DNA of 64,000 nt from Polytrichum commune (GCA_950295325.1 OX485804.1:4712001-4776000); one strand, 5' to 3'. Positions 22,801 through 35,600 are shown, counted from the first letter of the stretch. Program-made: numbers and translations. The notes: generated by a model from the sequence alone, not told the origin.

Positions 22801-25669
22801 AGTGAGAGCTAATCTAGAACGCTCTAACGGGCGGCCTCGTTCACACCGCGGAAAAAGCTAGAAGGTTTACAGCTCTCAAGTAATGTACCTGCCCGGATTG
22901 GAATGGGGATGTGGCCAATGAATGAATGAGATGAAAATTCATTTTAAACTCCGGGAAGCCAAAAGGCTAATGGGACTAAAAAGATATATCATGATGGTTT
23001 GAGACCATGTAGGCCGCTCGCCCATCAGATTCTAGTGGGAATAAGGACAAACTCATTCAAATGAATTTAGTGGGATAGGGTTTGTATTTGCCAACTAGCT
23101 ATTTTCATCTTCTCAAATATGGGTTCACTTATTAACCTCCTCCTTTAGATTAAAACATCCTCCTCCTCCTCCTAAAACTAGTCTTCAATCCTTCGGTGAG
23201 TGACACTTGTAGGTTAAAAGATGATTTTAGTGGGCGCATGAAAGTCTAGCAGCCCGTGTCCATGGCCCTTCATATTCTAGTAGGCCACTAGAATGCGGTT
23301 GGTTGGTGGCTTTGTGCTTATCTACATGCGAACACTTCCAACCCACTAATGTCTAGAATCTAGTGGGCAAGCGGCCTACATGGAAACTCACCCTAATTCC
23401 CTTGGAGTGGTGGAATGCAACAACTTCCGTGAGATAGAGGCTAATCTCAACTTGATGATCCAATTGAAGGAAAGACTCAAGGCTCCCTACTATTATATTC
23501 TTGGTCAATGATGAAAACTTATCTCTAATGGGGTTATATAGGGGACACTACAACACAAAGTCTACCTCGTTTTCAACTGTATTATAGGAGCAAGAGAGGC
23601 ATAATCTATTATCTCTAGAGATAGGGATAGTCAAACATCAAAGGGTTTTCAATGGCAAGTCTATGATTTGAGGTGCATTAAGCAACAAATGATCTTGTGT
23701 TGCGGTGGTGTCGATGGTTGCTTCAAGTACGATTCACATTCGTATTTGAGTAAATCCTCGAGGTGGAGGGAGGTATTCTAGTTTCTTCCCTAAGAGATGG
23801 AAAGTGTTCCACTCTTTACCAAGAAAAGCCTCCTTGATATCATCAAATATAATTTTTGATGGTGTTCAGTTGTCACATGTTTCCAAATGAGATAGCCCAT
23901 ATGTCAAATGTTTTAGGTAACCATAAACAAAAATCAAATCATTGTAATATATTAATTTATGATTTATGATTTTTATTGTGTAGTATGTATTGCTTTGAAC
24001 TTGGATATTAAGACCATATGTAAGTTGTTTATATAAAATACTTCCATGTATAATTTGGGGGGAGGGAAGGATTGTTGCTTACATGCTCACTTTGAAGGAT
24101 CATGATCATAATAATAGTAAAATAGGATGTTTTGTGATATTACCTTGTATGAACTCAAATGAAATGAGTTAGGGTGAAATGGTTATTTAAAATTGTTGGG
24201 GTTCCAAGTCAAATTAAACATATCAAAGGCCATTCAAGATCGAGACATTCCCCCAACTCTCTCTAACTCATCCTTGACATTATATGAGTCGACGACCAAT
24301 AATGGAGTTTTTTACACATGAGATGGTGCGGGACTCTCGTAAGATTGCAAAAGTGGTGTAATGAGCAATTGCTATAAGTGGGGGATGAAATTAACTGAGC
24401 AGCATGTTACAAGCTTGTGTAATGTTTGTCAATTCAATAATCGACCTTCCTCAAACAATGGACTACAAACTTTACATGTGATTTCAACCAACTCATTGTA
24501 TGTGACATCATTGATAGAAGGCATGTCATTAGTAGCAAGCACCACATGCAAAAATCAAAGACTATCAAAGTATTTAATGAGCTCAAAAACATTAAATAGG
24601 TGATGCCTCACATGCAATCGCATGGAATGGGATAATGCTGGTGCTTGAGAGTTATTATTTGGGTCACTCACCATCAAGTCTACCGTTGGGCCTTTTCCTC
24701 TAAAACGATTGGTTTTTGGTTTTTGAATATTAATTAATTTGTGAAATAGAGCATAAAAACATGTCAACCAAACCCTTACAATAGATGCCATTATAAACAT
24801 CCATAGAAAATTTCAATGGTTAAATTTGATTCATTTCAAAATAATAATAATAATGATGATTATAATACATATATACATCAATCCCATTAATGAAACCACC
24901 ATTACAACAAAATTCAATATAAAATTTCATTGGTTTTGATTTTGCTCTTAGTTAGGACAATAAGTAATTGGAAATATATTTAAAAATTGTATGACCGATA
25001 CATAGGCTTCAATATAGGGTAAGTAAAACTTCAATATAGTACCTCAAGTCTCTAATGATAATTATAGGTTCATCAAACTTCAAAAAGAACAAACACAAAT
25101 CACAAGCGGTTTCCATCATGTTTACTATTCACCTTCAAACTTATTTGAGCATTGTGAATCTTGAATGATACCAAAATACGAATGGTTTTCAATGTATTCA
25201 CTATCCACCTTTGAACTTATTTGATCGTTCCAAATCCTTGATGGTAGTACCAATTGAAACATGAGTTGAGTAAATTATGATGCCGCTATGAGTGCAAAGG
25301 CATGGAAATTTCATACCAAATACCATGATTGGATTTGGCTTGTCTTGCTATTGTACATTCAAGTCCAATTAGACATGTATGGCTAGAGGGAATCACTGCA
25401 TATGGGCATACTTATGATTTGCCCAACAAATTAATTAATTAGTGAGTAGGTCAAAGGTTAATTTTAAAGACAATTTTGATGTCATAATTAGTTTCAAAGA
25501 CCCCAAACTATTATATTAACCCATCTAAAATAGAACAACCACAAACCTAGTATAGAGGCATGTTCACAATAAAGATAATGATAGATAATGTAGATGGGTC
25601 TTGAGTGGCTCATTTTCTTAATTGGACCCCTCTATTTGATCGATGGTTCAATGAACATCAATGAGCAAA
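22801..25669. other. intergenic between SPT2 and the FCP1-like gene
   Basis: AT-rich, with an ATA/ATG trinucleotide run at about 24,840-24,862. Short frames at 24,361-24,603 and 24,555-24,800 are unsupported. Nothing else seen. Confidence 0.5.
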
Positions 25670-25968
25670 CATCATAAAGACGCATGTTTAAAAGAGATTG
25701 GACTACGTCTTCAAATATTCATAATTACTCCACACTCAATCATGAACACAATTGGGAGGACTTATGTATCCAGTTAAGAAATCGACAAACATGCACTTCT
25801 GATAACCATAAATAAATCAAGAAAGGTCTGATTTTCAATCCGGTTTTTGTAGATGTTTCATTGTAGATTTGCTAATACAACACCAATTTTGTTGTGTAAA
25901 TGTAATCTGTAGAAGTCCGAGAACATGAAAAACGAATTAAATAACACCCACATACCTTATGCTCATAT
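25670..25968 (+). repeat. dispersed repeat R1, long copy (inverted partner of 17.2 kb)
   Basis: Reverse complement of 17,177-17,485 with moderate divergence. It contains TTTAAAAGAGATTGGACTAC, AAATCGACAAACATGCACTT, GAAAGGTCTGATTTTCAATC and GTAGATTTGCTAAT. Confidence 0.7.
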
Positions 25969-26099
25969 TCAACAATTCCCGCTTGACAGCAGGTCTATGC
26001 CCTAATTCATTCTCCATGTCAATGTTCAAGATGCTCCAATCACAAGTTGCCACATGGCATCTGATGTGGCAAAAACAGCATGAAACGCACCCGATATGA

Positions 26100-28106
26100 C
26101 GCACGCCAGGTAAAAAAGTTGCGGTGATCGGTCTTCCAAGTTCCCACTCTCCAGCTAAAGGAAGGCCTACCACCGCGGCTGCTCTACTACCGTGCCTGGC
26201 TCTCGCTCCTAAGGGTTGCTACTTCAAACCCTCGCATACGGACAGGACCGATCGCTCCCCATCTCGCGCGCTTTCGTCTACGTCGAAGTCAGTAAGGTAT
26301 GCTTTCTGCCATCGCCGTTGCTGTGTGGATTCTCACATACTCATCGTCATCCTCTTCTGTGCATTTGCATTGTTTCTTTTCTCATTTTAATGCCGCAGGC
26401 AGGAAATGAGACTAAGTAGGGTTTGAACTCCTTCTCTGTTTCTCTTCTCTTCGTATCTCTCTTTTCAAAGTCTTGGTTTCATCTTTTCCCGAAGCTTCGT
26501 TAGAGTCTGGCCATCTCGAGTGAATGCACCGCGGATTATTTGTACGGCAGAGTGATGGGGAGCACTTGTTTCGTGGCAGGTTAGGTAGTGCTTAAACGGG
26601 AAATGATTAGGGTTTGAAGTGCCTCTTTCTCTTTGTCGTTGTCTTCAATTGTATTCGGCTTAATCTTATTCAGAGGTTTGCTAGGGTAATACATGTCGTT
26701 TGAGTTCTGCGTGTGTTGTGTTAGAGCAAAGTTCTCATGTCTTCATCAAGTTCATTCATAGAAGTGAGGCTTAGGGTTTATCCTGTTCATCTGAAAAAGA
26801 GGTTCTGTGTTCTGTAGATTTCTCAATTTCCTAAGACTTAAATTATTGTTTCAAGTGACATTATAATGCACATCCCGACACTAACAACCTTATAAGTGGC
26901 ATTTGAAGTTGTATTTAAGGTGCACAAAGGGAATTGTTCGACTGCAATTTAGATGCTTTTTCTTTGTGGTCGTCATTCGGTTCATCGTTTCTAGAGTTTT
27001 GCTAGGGTAGTACATGTGGTTTGAGTTCTGTACGTCTTGTTTGAAAGAAAAGTTCTCCTGTGGAATCTGTCAAGTGCATGCATAAAAGCGGGGCTTAGGG
27101 TTCGTCCTGTTTATGTAAATGAGATTGACGTGTAGGAGTTCTGTGTCCAGTAAAACAATTATCTCGTCCTTGTAATTTTCTTAATTATCTAAGAGTTAGA
27201 ATGAATGTTTTCAAGTGACATTTCAGTGCACATCCCAGCACTACATGTCAACAAATGGCATCGAAAGTCACACTTAATGTGTACAGAGTAAATCGAGCCA
27301 CTGCAGTTTAGATGCTTGACACTCATGGTGACATTTACTTGGAAGTGAAGCATTGTGGCTGTACATCCCATCAGCTCATGGTAGATGTTAGGTTGACTTT
27401 CCCAATATCAGGTGTGAATGGAGTGTTCTAATTACTCAGGGCTAGGATGATAGTCACGTTGGTGGTACTGCAGTTTTGTAGTTGGAAGTTCTTCCTATAG
27501 AGTTTCCTGCCTTTTTTGACAGTGTGAGCTATGGGAGGAGAATGTTGCATGGTGTATTTTTAGAACCCTGTTTATTGCACTGTTCTGTTTGATATTTTTT
27601 GTACCTGTTTTGAATGGGGTGATTGTTTCTACTTCAAGAAAGCAAGCTCTTGAGGGATAATGCTGGTAGCTCCAGTAATCTCATTTTTGAATGACGTGTA
27701 TTATAATACACTTGAATTATCAAATGTCTGCTTTTACAAAGGGTATTGAGCAAGTGAAATTGCAACTGGGGTGAGACTGGGGTATGCAATAAGGTTAGAT
27801 TCAGAATACAATCTGCAATAGAAAGAAGTGCCAAAGACTGCTATTGGAAATTTCATAGTGATGTGGAAATTTCATAGTTTTTCTGGGTACAGTTTTTTGA
27901 GTTTGTCCTGTTATTAGGAAGGTTCTTTGGTGCAGAGGGTTTCGAAGAACTTCACTCCACTTTTGACATGTTAGTACTGAATTGTTTATGATGCTGTTGC
28001 AGATGATCGTTGACCAGGTTTCTCAGTGAAGCAGCAGTTGGTTTTGTTGTGGCTTTCTATCTCTTTGGCCACCTTCCAGTTGTAATAGCAGCAGGTAAGT
28101 ATCTGC
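26100..28106 (+). promoter_or_regulatory. likely promoter, 5' leader and leader intron of the FCP1-like gene
   Basis: A GC-richer stretch at about 26,100-26,295 ends in AAG/GTATGC, a good plant donor. CTGTTGCAG/ATGATC at about 28,002 is a good acceptor 105 bases before the ATG. The 1.7-kb span between them has stops in all frames. Within it, two diverged tandem units of about 320-360 bp share TTGCTAGGGTA(A/G)TACATGT, GGCTTAGGGTT and TCAAGTGACATT..(A/C)..GCACATCCC. The transcription start is not known. Confidence 0.5.
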
Positions 28107-29945
28107 ATGATGAAGGCAGTTGTGGCAGCACCAGCTGCCAAGAAGCTACTGGTGCTGGATGTGAATGGGTTGCTTGTGGCCACATATCACCACAAGCATG
28201 GTAAGCTGCCAGCTGGACCCCATCATGCAATGTTGGGAAACTTTTATGTTTACAAGCGCCCTCTTTGTGAAGAATTTCTAAAATTCTGTTTTGAGAATTT
28301 TGTTGTTGGGATTTGGAGCTCTGCAAGAGAACACAATGTGAATCTCTTTGTGGATTTTATATTCAAGGACCTCAAGCCAGCTCTTGCTTTCTCTTGGCAC
28401 CAGCAACATTGCACAACTACCAAAGTGAAGCATCCTGACAATGAGCGTAAACCAATTTTTTTGAAGGAGCTTTCAAAACTTTGGGCCAACTTGGACCCAG
28501 AGCAGTTTGGTCCATCCAATTCCTTGTTGGTGGATGATTCACCATACAAGGCGCTGAAGAATCCACCTAACACAGCTATTTTCCCTCGGTCTTATACAGC
28601 AGATGAAGCAGATGACAATTTTCTTGGGGTTCTTCAAAAGTACCTTGAGGGACTTCGAGACTCACTAGATGTGCAGAAGTATGTGAGTGAGAATCCTATA
28701 GGAGAGCCCAGCATCACATCTGAGAGTCCTTTATGGAGCATTTTCTCTTCAATTGTGGGTGGTGATTCCCCAACGACTCAGGTTGTCCAGGCTATCGAAG
28801 ATGCAAAAGGATATGTTCAGGAAGTTCAAGAGGATGTTAAGCAACGTTTTGGGAAAACTACAGAATACAGAGATGTGGAGCATGCAGGAAAAAGAGGACA
28901 CTTTTCACCTACATTATATTGTGAACACTCAAAGCGGAGTAGAGTTCAGGGTTTACCAGAGACAGCTGATCTGACGTTGGAGCATGAAGGAAATACCTTT
29001 TCTGATCAGTTGCAAGATGACGATCAGTCAAAAAACGGATATCACTCGTGGGGACACAGGGGATGGATACGAGAAAGAGAAAGAGGAAGAGAAAGAGAAA
29101 GGTCAAGATCGCCACAGAGGCACCAGGATTACAGGGACAGGATTGATGGAGATTGTGACAGGTACATTCCTGAGTTTGTGGTTGCTCCTTCCAGCAGCTA
29201 CTCGTGGGAATGCAATTTAAGCAGGAATGGTTCATCTAGAGGAAGTTATCACAGGCGTGGGACTTCATCAGAGGCCACAAGAAACCGAAATCCTTTTGTG
29301 GGAGAACAATACAGAGATCAGAAGGGGTATGGGGCTCAGGGGGAAAGGCAGTTCGAACCCACTAGATTCAATGATAGGGACTTGCAACCTCATATTCTGC
29401 CCTTAACAGGACAACCTATATATGGAATCGCATCACAACCCAAATCACATATAGGGCATTCGGGACAGACAGAACAAGCTTATTCTTGTCACCCTAGATA
29501 TCAGGGGGAGAGGCAGTTCAATGATGGGTCTTCTGGGACGAGACCAGACTATGATAGGAGGTGGCAAGGTCCTGCATATTCTAGTCACAATAGATATCAG
29601 GGGGAGAGGCAGTTCAATGATGGGTCTTCTGGGACGAGACCAGACTATGATAGGAGGTGGCAAGAACCTGCATTCTCTGGTCACAATAGATATCAGGGGG
29701 AGAGGCAGTTCAACAATGGGTCTTCTGGGACGAGACCAGACTATGATAGGAGGTGGCAAGAACCTGCATTCTCTGGTCACAATAGATATGAGGGGGAGAG
29801 GCAGTTCAACGATGGGTCTTCTTGGACAAGACCAGACTACGATATGAGGTGGCAAGAACCTGCATATTCTGGCAAAAGGACAGTTTATGATCCAAGATGG
29901 AATAGACGTCCCGTGAGTGAGTATGTAGCTCCTCTCCATACATGA
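28107..29945 (+). CDS. FCP1/NIF-like HAD phosphatase-domain protein with C-terminal repeats
   Basis: A 612-residue frame. Residues 12-190 form an FCP1 homology (NIF, HAD-superfamily) domain. The motif I region reads LVLDVNGLLV, so the nucleophile Asp18 is present but the second Asp of DxDx(T/V) is Asn20. WSSA follows at 70-73, and LVDDSPYKAL at 141-150 is the C-terminal Asp-Asp motif. The DxNG form is usual for one plant clade of this family and makes phosphatase activity uncertain. Residues about 315-335 are an Arg/Glu then RSRSP-type run, as in splicing-related proteins. Residues about 464-590 are a tandem 32-residue repeat (see 29,496). Initiation at Met1 or Met2 cannot be distinguished. 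Location is probably nuclear, judging by the RS/RE content (inference). Confidence 0.8.
   Translation: MMKAVVAAPAAKKLLVLDVNGLLVATYHHKHGKLPAGPHHAMLGNFYVYKRPLCEEFLKFCFENFVVGIWSSAREHNVNLFVDFIFKDLKPALAFSWHQQHCTTTKVKHPDNERKPIFLKELSKLWANLDPEQFGPSNSLLVDDSPYKALKNPPNTAIFPRSYTADEADDNFLGVLQKYLEGLRDSLDVQKYVSENPIGEPSITSESPLWSIFSSIVGGDSPTTQVVQAIEDAKGYVQEVQEDVKQRFGKTTEYRDVEHAGKRGHFSPTLYCEHSKRSRVQGLPETADLTLEHEGNTFSDQLQDDDQSKNGYHSWGHRGWIRERERGRERERSRSPQRHQDYRDRIDGDCDRYIPEFVVAPSSSYSWECNLSRNGSSRGSYHRRGTSSEATRNRNPFVGEQYRDQKGYGAQGERQFEPTRFNDRDLQPHILPLTGQPIYGIASQPKSHIGHSGQTEQAYSCHPRYQGERQFNDGSSGTRPDYDRRWQGPAYSSHNRYQGERQFNDGSSGTRPDYDRRWQEPAFSGHNRYQGERQFNNGSSGTRPDYDRRWQEPAFSGHNRYEGERQFNDGSSWTRPDYDMRWQEPAYSGKRTVYDPRWNRRPVSEYVAPLHT
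29496..29879 (+). repeat. 96-bp in-frame tandem repeat in the FCP1-like gene
   Basis: Four units begin with AGATATCAGGGGGAGAGGCA-like sequence at 29,496, 29,592, 29,688 and 29,784, a period of exactly 96 bp (32 codons). The encoded unit is rich in Arg, Gln, Gly, Tyr and Asp, with RYQGERQFNDGSSGTRPDYD as its core. The last unit shows the most changes. A shorter QGERQF block upstream (residues about 411-416) may be the ancestral unit. The long antisense frame here is only a by-product of the 3-base periodicity. Confidence 0.92.
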
Positions 29946-31254
29946 ATATAGTGACAGATGGTCTACAGCTCCCTGGATTGATTATGGGAGGATGTGCCAT
30001 CCTGCTGAGGGGAACATGAATGTGGGTTATCTTGGTAACAATTGACATCTCAACTGGGATACCTCAATTCAATGCCGTCATACATCTTACCTATTAAATG
30101 CAAGGGGTTTTCACTATTCACAGCAAATGTTGACAGCCTCTATTGGAATGACTACATTCTTTCTGGAACTAGGTGGCGATAGTTTAGAATGAATTACACT
30201 AGCATTTCTCTGATCTGTGGACTTTAATTCAACATTTTTGTTCATTGTTGGCTGCAATTGGGTTGCTTCCTTTTGGAGTTGAGAGAGCTGGAAATATTCT
30301 TTGGCCATTTTACTTCTGAAGCCAATTGGTGCTTTGTAGGGACTTCCTCTGTAGAACCTTAGGTCCTTCTAAGCTTTGTAGTCGAGAACTTGGTCATATT
30401 GTGGCTACAACAATGACATACAGTGTCCTGTCTGCATTGTTGATTGATTGCATTTGAGAGCAAGCTTCTGGATTATGTTGATTCAATTTTAAATGCTTTT
30501 GGGGCATTCACCTCTGAGTGTTGGGGATTTGTATTGAGAAATGTGAAATATTAAATCGCCCCATCAGCTTCTTATTTTTTTGCTAATGAACCATTGTATA
30601 TTTGCTAACACCATGTTGTACCCAGTATTTCAGTAACCATTTTTTTTGCTGATACAGGAGTGAAGTCTGAAATTCTGAGTTGCTAGGATGCAGGAAACTC
30701 TTTGGGCTATAGATAGTATTGCATTGTGACTACCACCCAAGCACCTACCTGCCATTTCCAAGGACCAATGAGGGGCACATAAAATGGATAGTTCGAACCT
30801 GGTTTTGAATGGTTCAGTTTCATCATCTTAGGATCTGTATGTGCTTTCCAGGTGTGAAGATCAGGTGGCAGAAAAGGAATTCCAGCGAAGAAAAGGACGC
30901 AGGAAGTTTTCTCTCAGCTTTTACTTTTTTGTGGCAAACATTTTGTAACCTTTGTGAATCATCATGACAGGTTCCCAATTTCCTAGTATGAAGTGGTTGC
31001 AGGCAATCTGAGTCATCAAATCCCACCTCCACTGCAAGGCACACTATCGACTTGAAGGACTGCTCATGCGCTTGTAGGAATATGGACGGATGAGTAACAA
31101 AAGGTCCTACTTTTCAGTCCTGTGTTTCACTATCTTTCTATCACTTGCTTGTGCTTGCCTTTGTTGCAATGCATCCGACTTGTAAGGTAACATACCGTAT
31201 TTGGTTACTTAAAAAATAAATCAAACACCTATAATTGAGTGGTATGTGGTTTGG
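29946..31254 (+). other. 3' flank of the FCP1-like gene
   Basis: No coding domain. Probably includes the 3' untranslated region, with T-rich stretches at about 30,570-30,650. Nothing else recognised. Confidence 0.4.
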
Positions 31255-31400
31255 TGTGGCTCCAGGGATGGGCACCAAAAAGACATATGTCCAAGAGAGA
31301 GTGGACAATGTGCTCGAATGTGAACATAATTAGAGGACTTATATAACCATTTGATTAGCACAGGAATCTTCACTTTGATCACGAGAATCAAAGCTGGCTT
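31255..31400 (+). repeat. dispersed repeat R1, copy at 31.3 kb
   Basis: Contains GGCACCAAAAAGACATATGT, GAGTGGACAATGTGCTCGAA, AATTAGAGGACTTATATAAC and CAGGAATCTTCACTTTGATC, in the same order as the copies at 4.0, 6.7 and 25.7 kb. Confidence 0.6.
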
Positions 31401-32212
31401 GGAAGATTAGCTTTCACTAAAAGAAGGTTGGCCCCATTGATCGGTACAAGTATCTGGTATCTAGTATGGTCCTGGCCAAAAATTGTCACTTCCCCTATCA
31501 TGAGGCCTATGTAGTGTTCAATATTGAAGTCTTCAACACCTGTCAAATGCCATTTTATTTATTTATTTGTTATTTAAATTTTTTTTGGACACTTCACAAA
31601 AATGTGCTCTGCAAAGTTTCCACTAATATTAGTGAAGGCCTCTTCAAAAATTGCCTATCACAAAATACAATGGCTGCAATTTTCAAAATAAAGCATAGTT
31701 GGACTTCTATCTTGGCACTTTGGTAAACACTTCCAAATTACAATAACTCTTGCACTTTTGACTCTGCAACTTCAACTTGGCATTGATTGCAACTTTAGCT
31801 TGGCAAGCATAGCTATATGTGAATGTAGATTTTCCAAACAGAGGTGGGTGAAGAGTGATCACAAAAGTCAATTGAAACTTGAAACATTGGATGCATTGAT
31901 GTGAGTGTCTTTATGCAATCTTCCGATGGAAAATATGGATTGGGAGTACTTGTGATGGTTGTAGTTTACTTTCTTTGGCCCTATTTTGTCATGTGATAGC
32001 ATGAGAACTTCAAGACCAAAGTATGGTGAATGCTAAACCTCCCCTATGAACTTTTAGGGAGAGGTGGATTAAACCTAATCAAGTGTCATGAAGCCTAAAC
32101 AAATGTAATTAAGTACATCATTTCTCATATCATGATTAATTCAAGTAAGCACATTTTATAATTAATTAAGCATAGGTACCTTGCAGACCTTGGACAACTA
32201 ATTCAACTATTA
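31401..32212. other. intergenic, nothing seen
   Basis: AT-rich with no supported frame. The 86-codon plus frame at 31,466-31,726 has no known match. Confidence 0.45.
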
Positions 32213-32623
32213 CTCACTCCGTTTCAAAATAAAAGTTATGTTTGGACATGAACTGCGTTATGTAATAATAGTTACATTTGGTGAAATTTCTCTCAAACTT
32301 CGCCAAACAAACTGGAATGTTGCCAGAAACAATGTAAATGTTGTTGTTGATGAACTACCAAGTTAAACAATAATCTACACTTGTTTAACAATTGATATTT
32401 GGACTCGACGGCGTCAATGCACATCAACGTAGTTTTATGTCTAAGATCAATCAGTGTCAATCGTCAATGGAAATGAACGGGTTCTACTATGGACACCCCT
32501 AGCTTGCCGGAAAGCACTTAGTGAGAGCTATGCAATGCATGCAGTTTTGTGCTAAAAGTGTGAAAAATGACCTTAAGCCCACGGATTTTCTAAAATGTAA
32601 CTTTTATTTTGAAATGGAAGGAG
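32213..32623. mobile_element. Stowaway-like Tc1/mariner MITE
   Basis: The left end CTCACTCCGTTTCAAAATAA and the reverse complement of the right end, CTCCTTCCATTTCAAAATAA, both continue AAGTTA, giving a TIR of about 27 bp. The element is flanked on both sides by TA (32,211-32,212 and 32,624-32,625), the target duplication of Tc1/mariner elements. CTC(C/A)(C/T)TCCGTTTCAAAATAA is the known plant Stowaway end. The 411-bp length and lack of coding capacity also fit. Confidence 0.85.
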
Positions 32624-35600
32624 TAGTTGCCTTTCGTAACTATAGTTGTTTGTGATTTGACCTGCCAAAAAATGTAGTTAATTATAGTTATATCTAGTTA
32701 ACTAAAGTTGAGCGCAACATGCGGTGTAGTATCATGACAATTTAGAGCATCTATATCTTTTCCTTTTCTTTTATTCAAAAATTAAAATTTGGGACTTGAT
32801 TCCCATTTGTGACTCGGACTCAATCAACACTCAATGAGCAGGACCTCATTATCTATAAGTAACTTAGAGTATAATGGGTTCATTTGCCGCAAGGAACAAT
32901 AATAATGGGTATGACTTAGAGTATAATGGGTTCTATTCCTTCTTGGGATGGGCCGGCATGGGTGATAAGCATTCATTCTTACATAAGGTCTCTTAAAAAA
33001 GTTATTGTAGTATATTTCATTTCATTTTTTAAGATAAATGAAAAAACTTGCTTGCTGGCTCCTTATAAATTTCGGGACTCTTAAGTTATAGCTATCTAAA
33101 TTTTTCTAGTTAACTGTAGTTGTTTTTGAATTTAGTCTTAAATTTTTTTAGTTAACTATAGTCGTTCCCTAATATGTATTGTAAAAATTCTAATTAACTA
33201 TAGTTATTTTGACAGTTGTCTAAGCTTTGGTACTTTGGTAAGCATAATTTCTGATTTAATTGGGCTTAGTTAATATTACATAGGTTCATTAGTCTTCATT
33301 AGGCTTAATACGCTTAATTACAAATATTCACAATTAATTAATTTGAATGTGTAAGAATACTTGTGAAGGTAGAAGGCATTAACCTAAATTTTATAAAATA
33401 AGCATACTAAAAATAAAACGCTAAATTTTAGTTTCATTTTTAGAATGACAAAGACCCTTTCAAATGGTAAGTCATACATTTTATGACCTCAATGCTAATG
33501 AGGATTTTGTAATATTTTTGACTTCCAAGTTAATTACATGCCTTATTGATGGTTTCACTTTGAAAATAAAATCCCAATGAATTGCTTATTCATTAAATGG
33601 AAGTGAACACACACACACACACATATATGTTTTGGGACCTTGAAAATGAAGTGCACTCAATATGAGTTATATGGACAAGCATCCTTCAAGAATGCAAGGG
33701 CAATTATTATTCTTATTCTTATTATTTAAAATTTTTGTTATCCTGAAGTCGAGCAGGGCAGACAATAATCTTTAGTCATGATCTAATTTTTTTTGCTTGT
33801 TTTGGGGGGGTTGCCTATGGGTGCTGGATTGTAGGCCTATCCACCTCCCATAAAAGTTCATAGGGGGAGGTTAAGTGTCCACCCCAAAGTACATCAGGAA
33901 AGGATTTGTAGAAGACAATCTCTCATACACAACCTTTCCACTAGAATCAATAAATCGCCTATCTCCACTCCACACATTGCACCAATAAGAGCGATGATTA
34001 TGAAGGTTATACTCCACTCTTTAACTATGCAATTACAGTAGTTGTGTGTAAACGAAAAAGTCCCTGTTTCTGTGGTTTAAGATGGACCCAAACCCCAACT
34101 CAATCCTTGTGGTGGTTGTATGTACATGCCCCTTTGAGACCCCCATTGGATTCAGCTTGATTGGAGCAACATATTCAGATCCTCAAATAAATATTTGAGC
34201 ATATTTCTTGTAATTTACCAAGACCCACATAACAAACAAAGAGGCCCATTGATAACTGTGTTATCTAAGTGTGGCATTAAAATTGACATGCCATGTTATA
34301 GAGTAGAGTGGCGTCCATGCCACTTGTCATGTGATGCCAGGTGTCCTATCCATCCCACCTACTCTGCTTGCCACCTTGGCAGTGACAACAAGATCATTTA
34401 ACTTAGGGCCATGCCACACGACCGGCAGAAAGAACAAACAGGGAGCTGCAATTGGCCAAAACGAACCCCTAATTACCACACAAGAGGACGTTTGAGGGGA
34501 GGCAACATGATGTGGCGAGGAATCTTTGTGAAGCGAACTACCAGGCGAGGTGCACTGGAAACCCAGGGATTATGGGAGAAGCAACCCTGGGCCCACAGTC
34601 TTGGACCTTTTCCTGTAGGTCCAGCTGCCCTCATAGAACCGAGCCCTGATTGCTGGTTGTCAAAAATAAAAGCAGCTCAGGAGGTGTTGCTCGAACCCAA
34701 TGGCAGGAATCAGAGTGTGGTGACTCAAGATAGAATTCGGTGACATGGCTCTATGAGCCTACCTGCTTTCATAGCTTGTACCAGCAAAGTACCTGCCGGC
34801 CGTCTGGCATGCCTCTTACATGAGTCGATGATGGCTCATTGGATTTGCACCACATACAATTAGATGTACTAGAGTGTAACGCAATCAATGGGGAGAAACC
34901 GACTGCTAGTTACAGATGAACCGGTTGAGTTTGAGAAATAGGTGAATGAAACTCATCCCCGCTCTGTGTAGGACATCCTCCCTCCACCGGTGAGGGTGGT
35001 GAAGCAGATCCTTTGTCGCAGCCCACAAGCCACGGCTTCGTCGCCCTCCAACAAGCAATTTTCGAATTGTGTTGCTCCACTTATTGCAGCAACTACAATG
35101 TTGGAGGAATTTTCACTTGCAAACAACACTGGGAGGGAGTAAGTGAAGAAGACGGTGGGGAGGCGGAGGCGGGCGAAGCAAGGCGTGTCCTGTCCGCTTG
35201 GCTGAGAAGCCAGGGCGACGCCAGTGAGAACGCGCTCCCGTTGACCAACCGCGGGGGGACCACCTGAACCTCTGCCAGGCGGATGGCGAAGCGCTCCAAC
35301 GCCATGTGCGCGCGACCATGTCGGGTTGAAGTTCAAGGCTTTGGGAGCATTACCGATCATTGTAGACGAATCTATGGAACATACTTCAAATCAATGAAGG
35401 AGGCCGAAAGATCACAACATGTAACCTAGCTATGGGACTTGGAAACACTAGGATTGCGACCAATCATGCCCAGAAATCTCCCGGGACACTGGTGTAATTG
35501 CACATCATCAGCTACCCATGGTCAAATGAAGTAGCTTTGGCCAAGGTTCCTGAACCATGGGTGGCATGGGCATCATCATGGCTTTTGGCAATCATTTATA

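Noticed and set aside
29445-29939. 164-codon minus-strand frame opposite the FCP1-like gene
   Set aside because: It exists only because the 96-bp repeat is a multiple of three and keeps the antisense frame open; the plus-strand protein has recognised domains.
34953-35360. 135-codon minus-strand frame with overlapping plus-strand frames
   Set aside because: Frames are open on both strands because of local GC content, with no domain, no splice context and no basis for choosing a strand.
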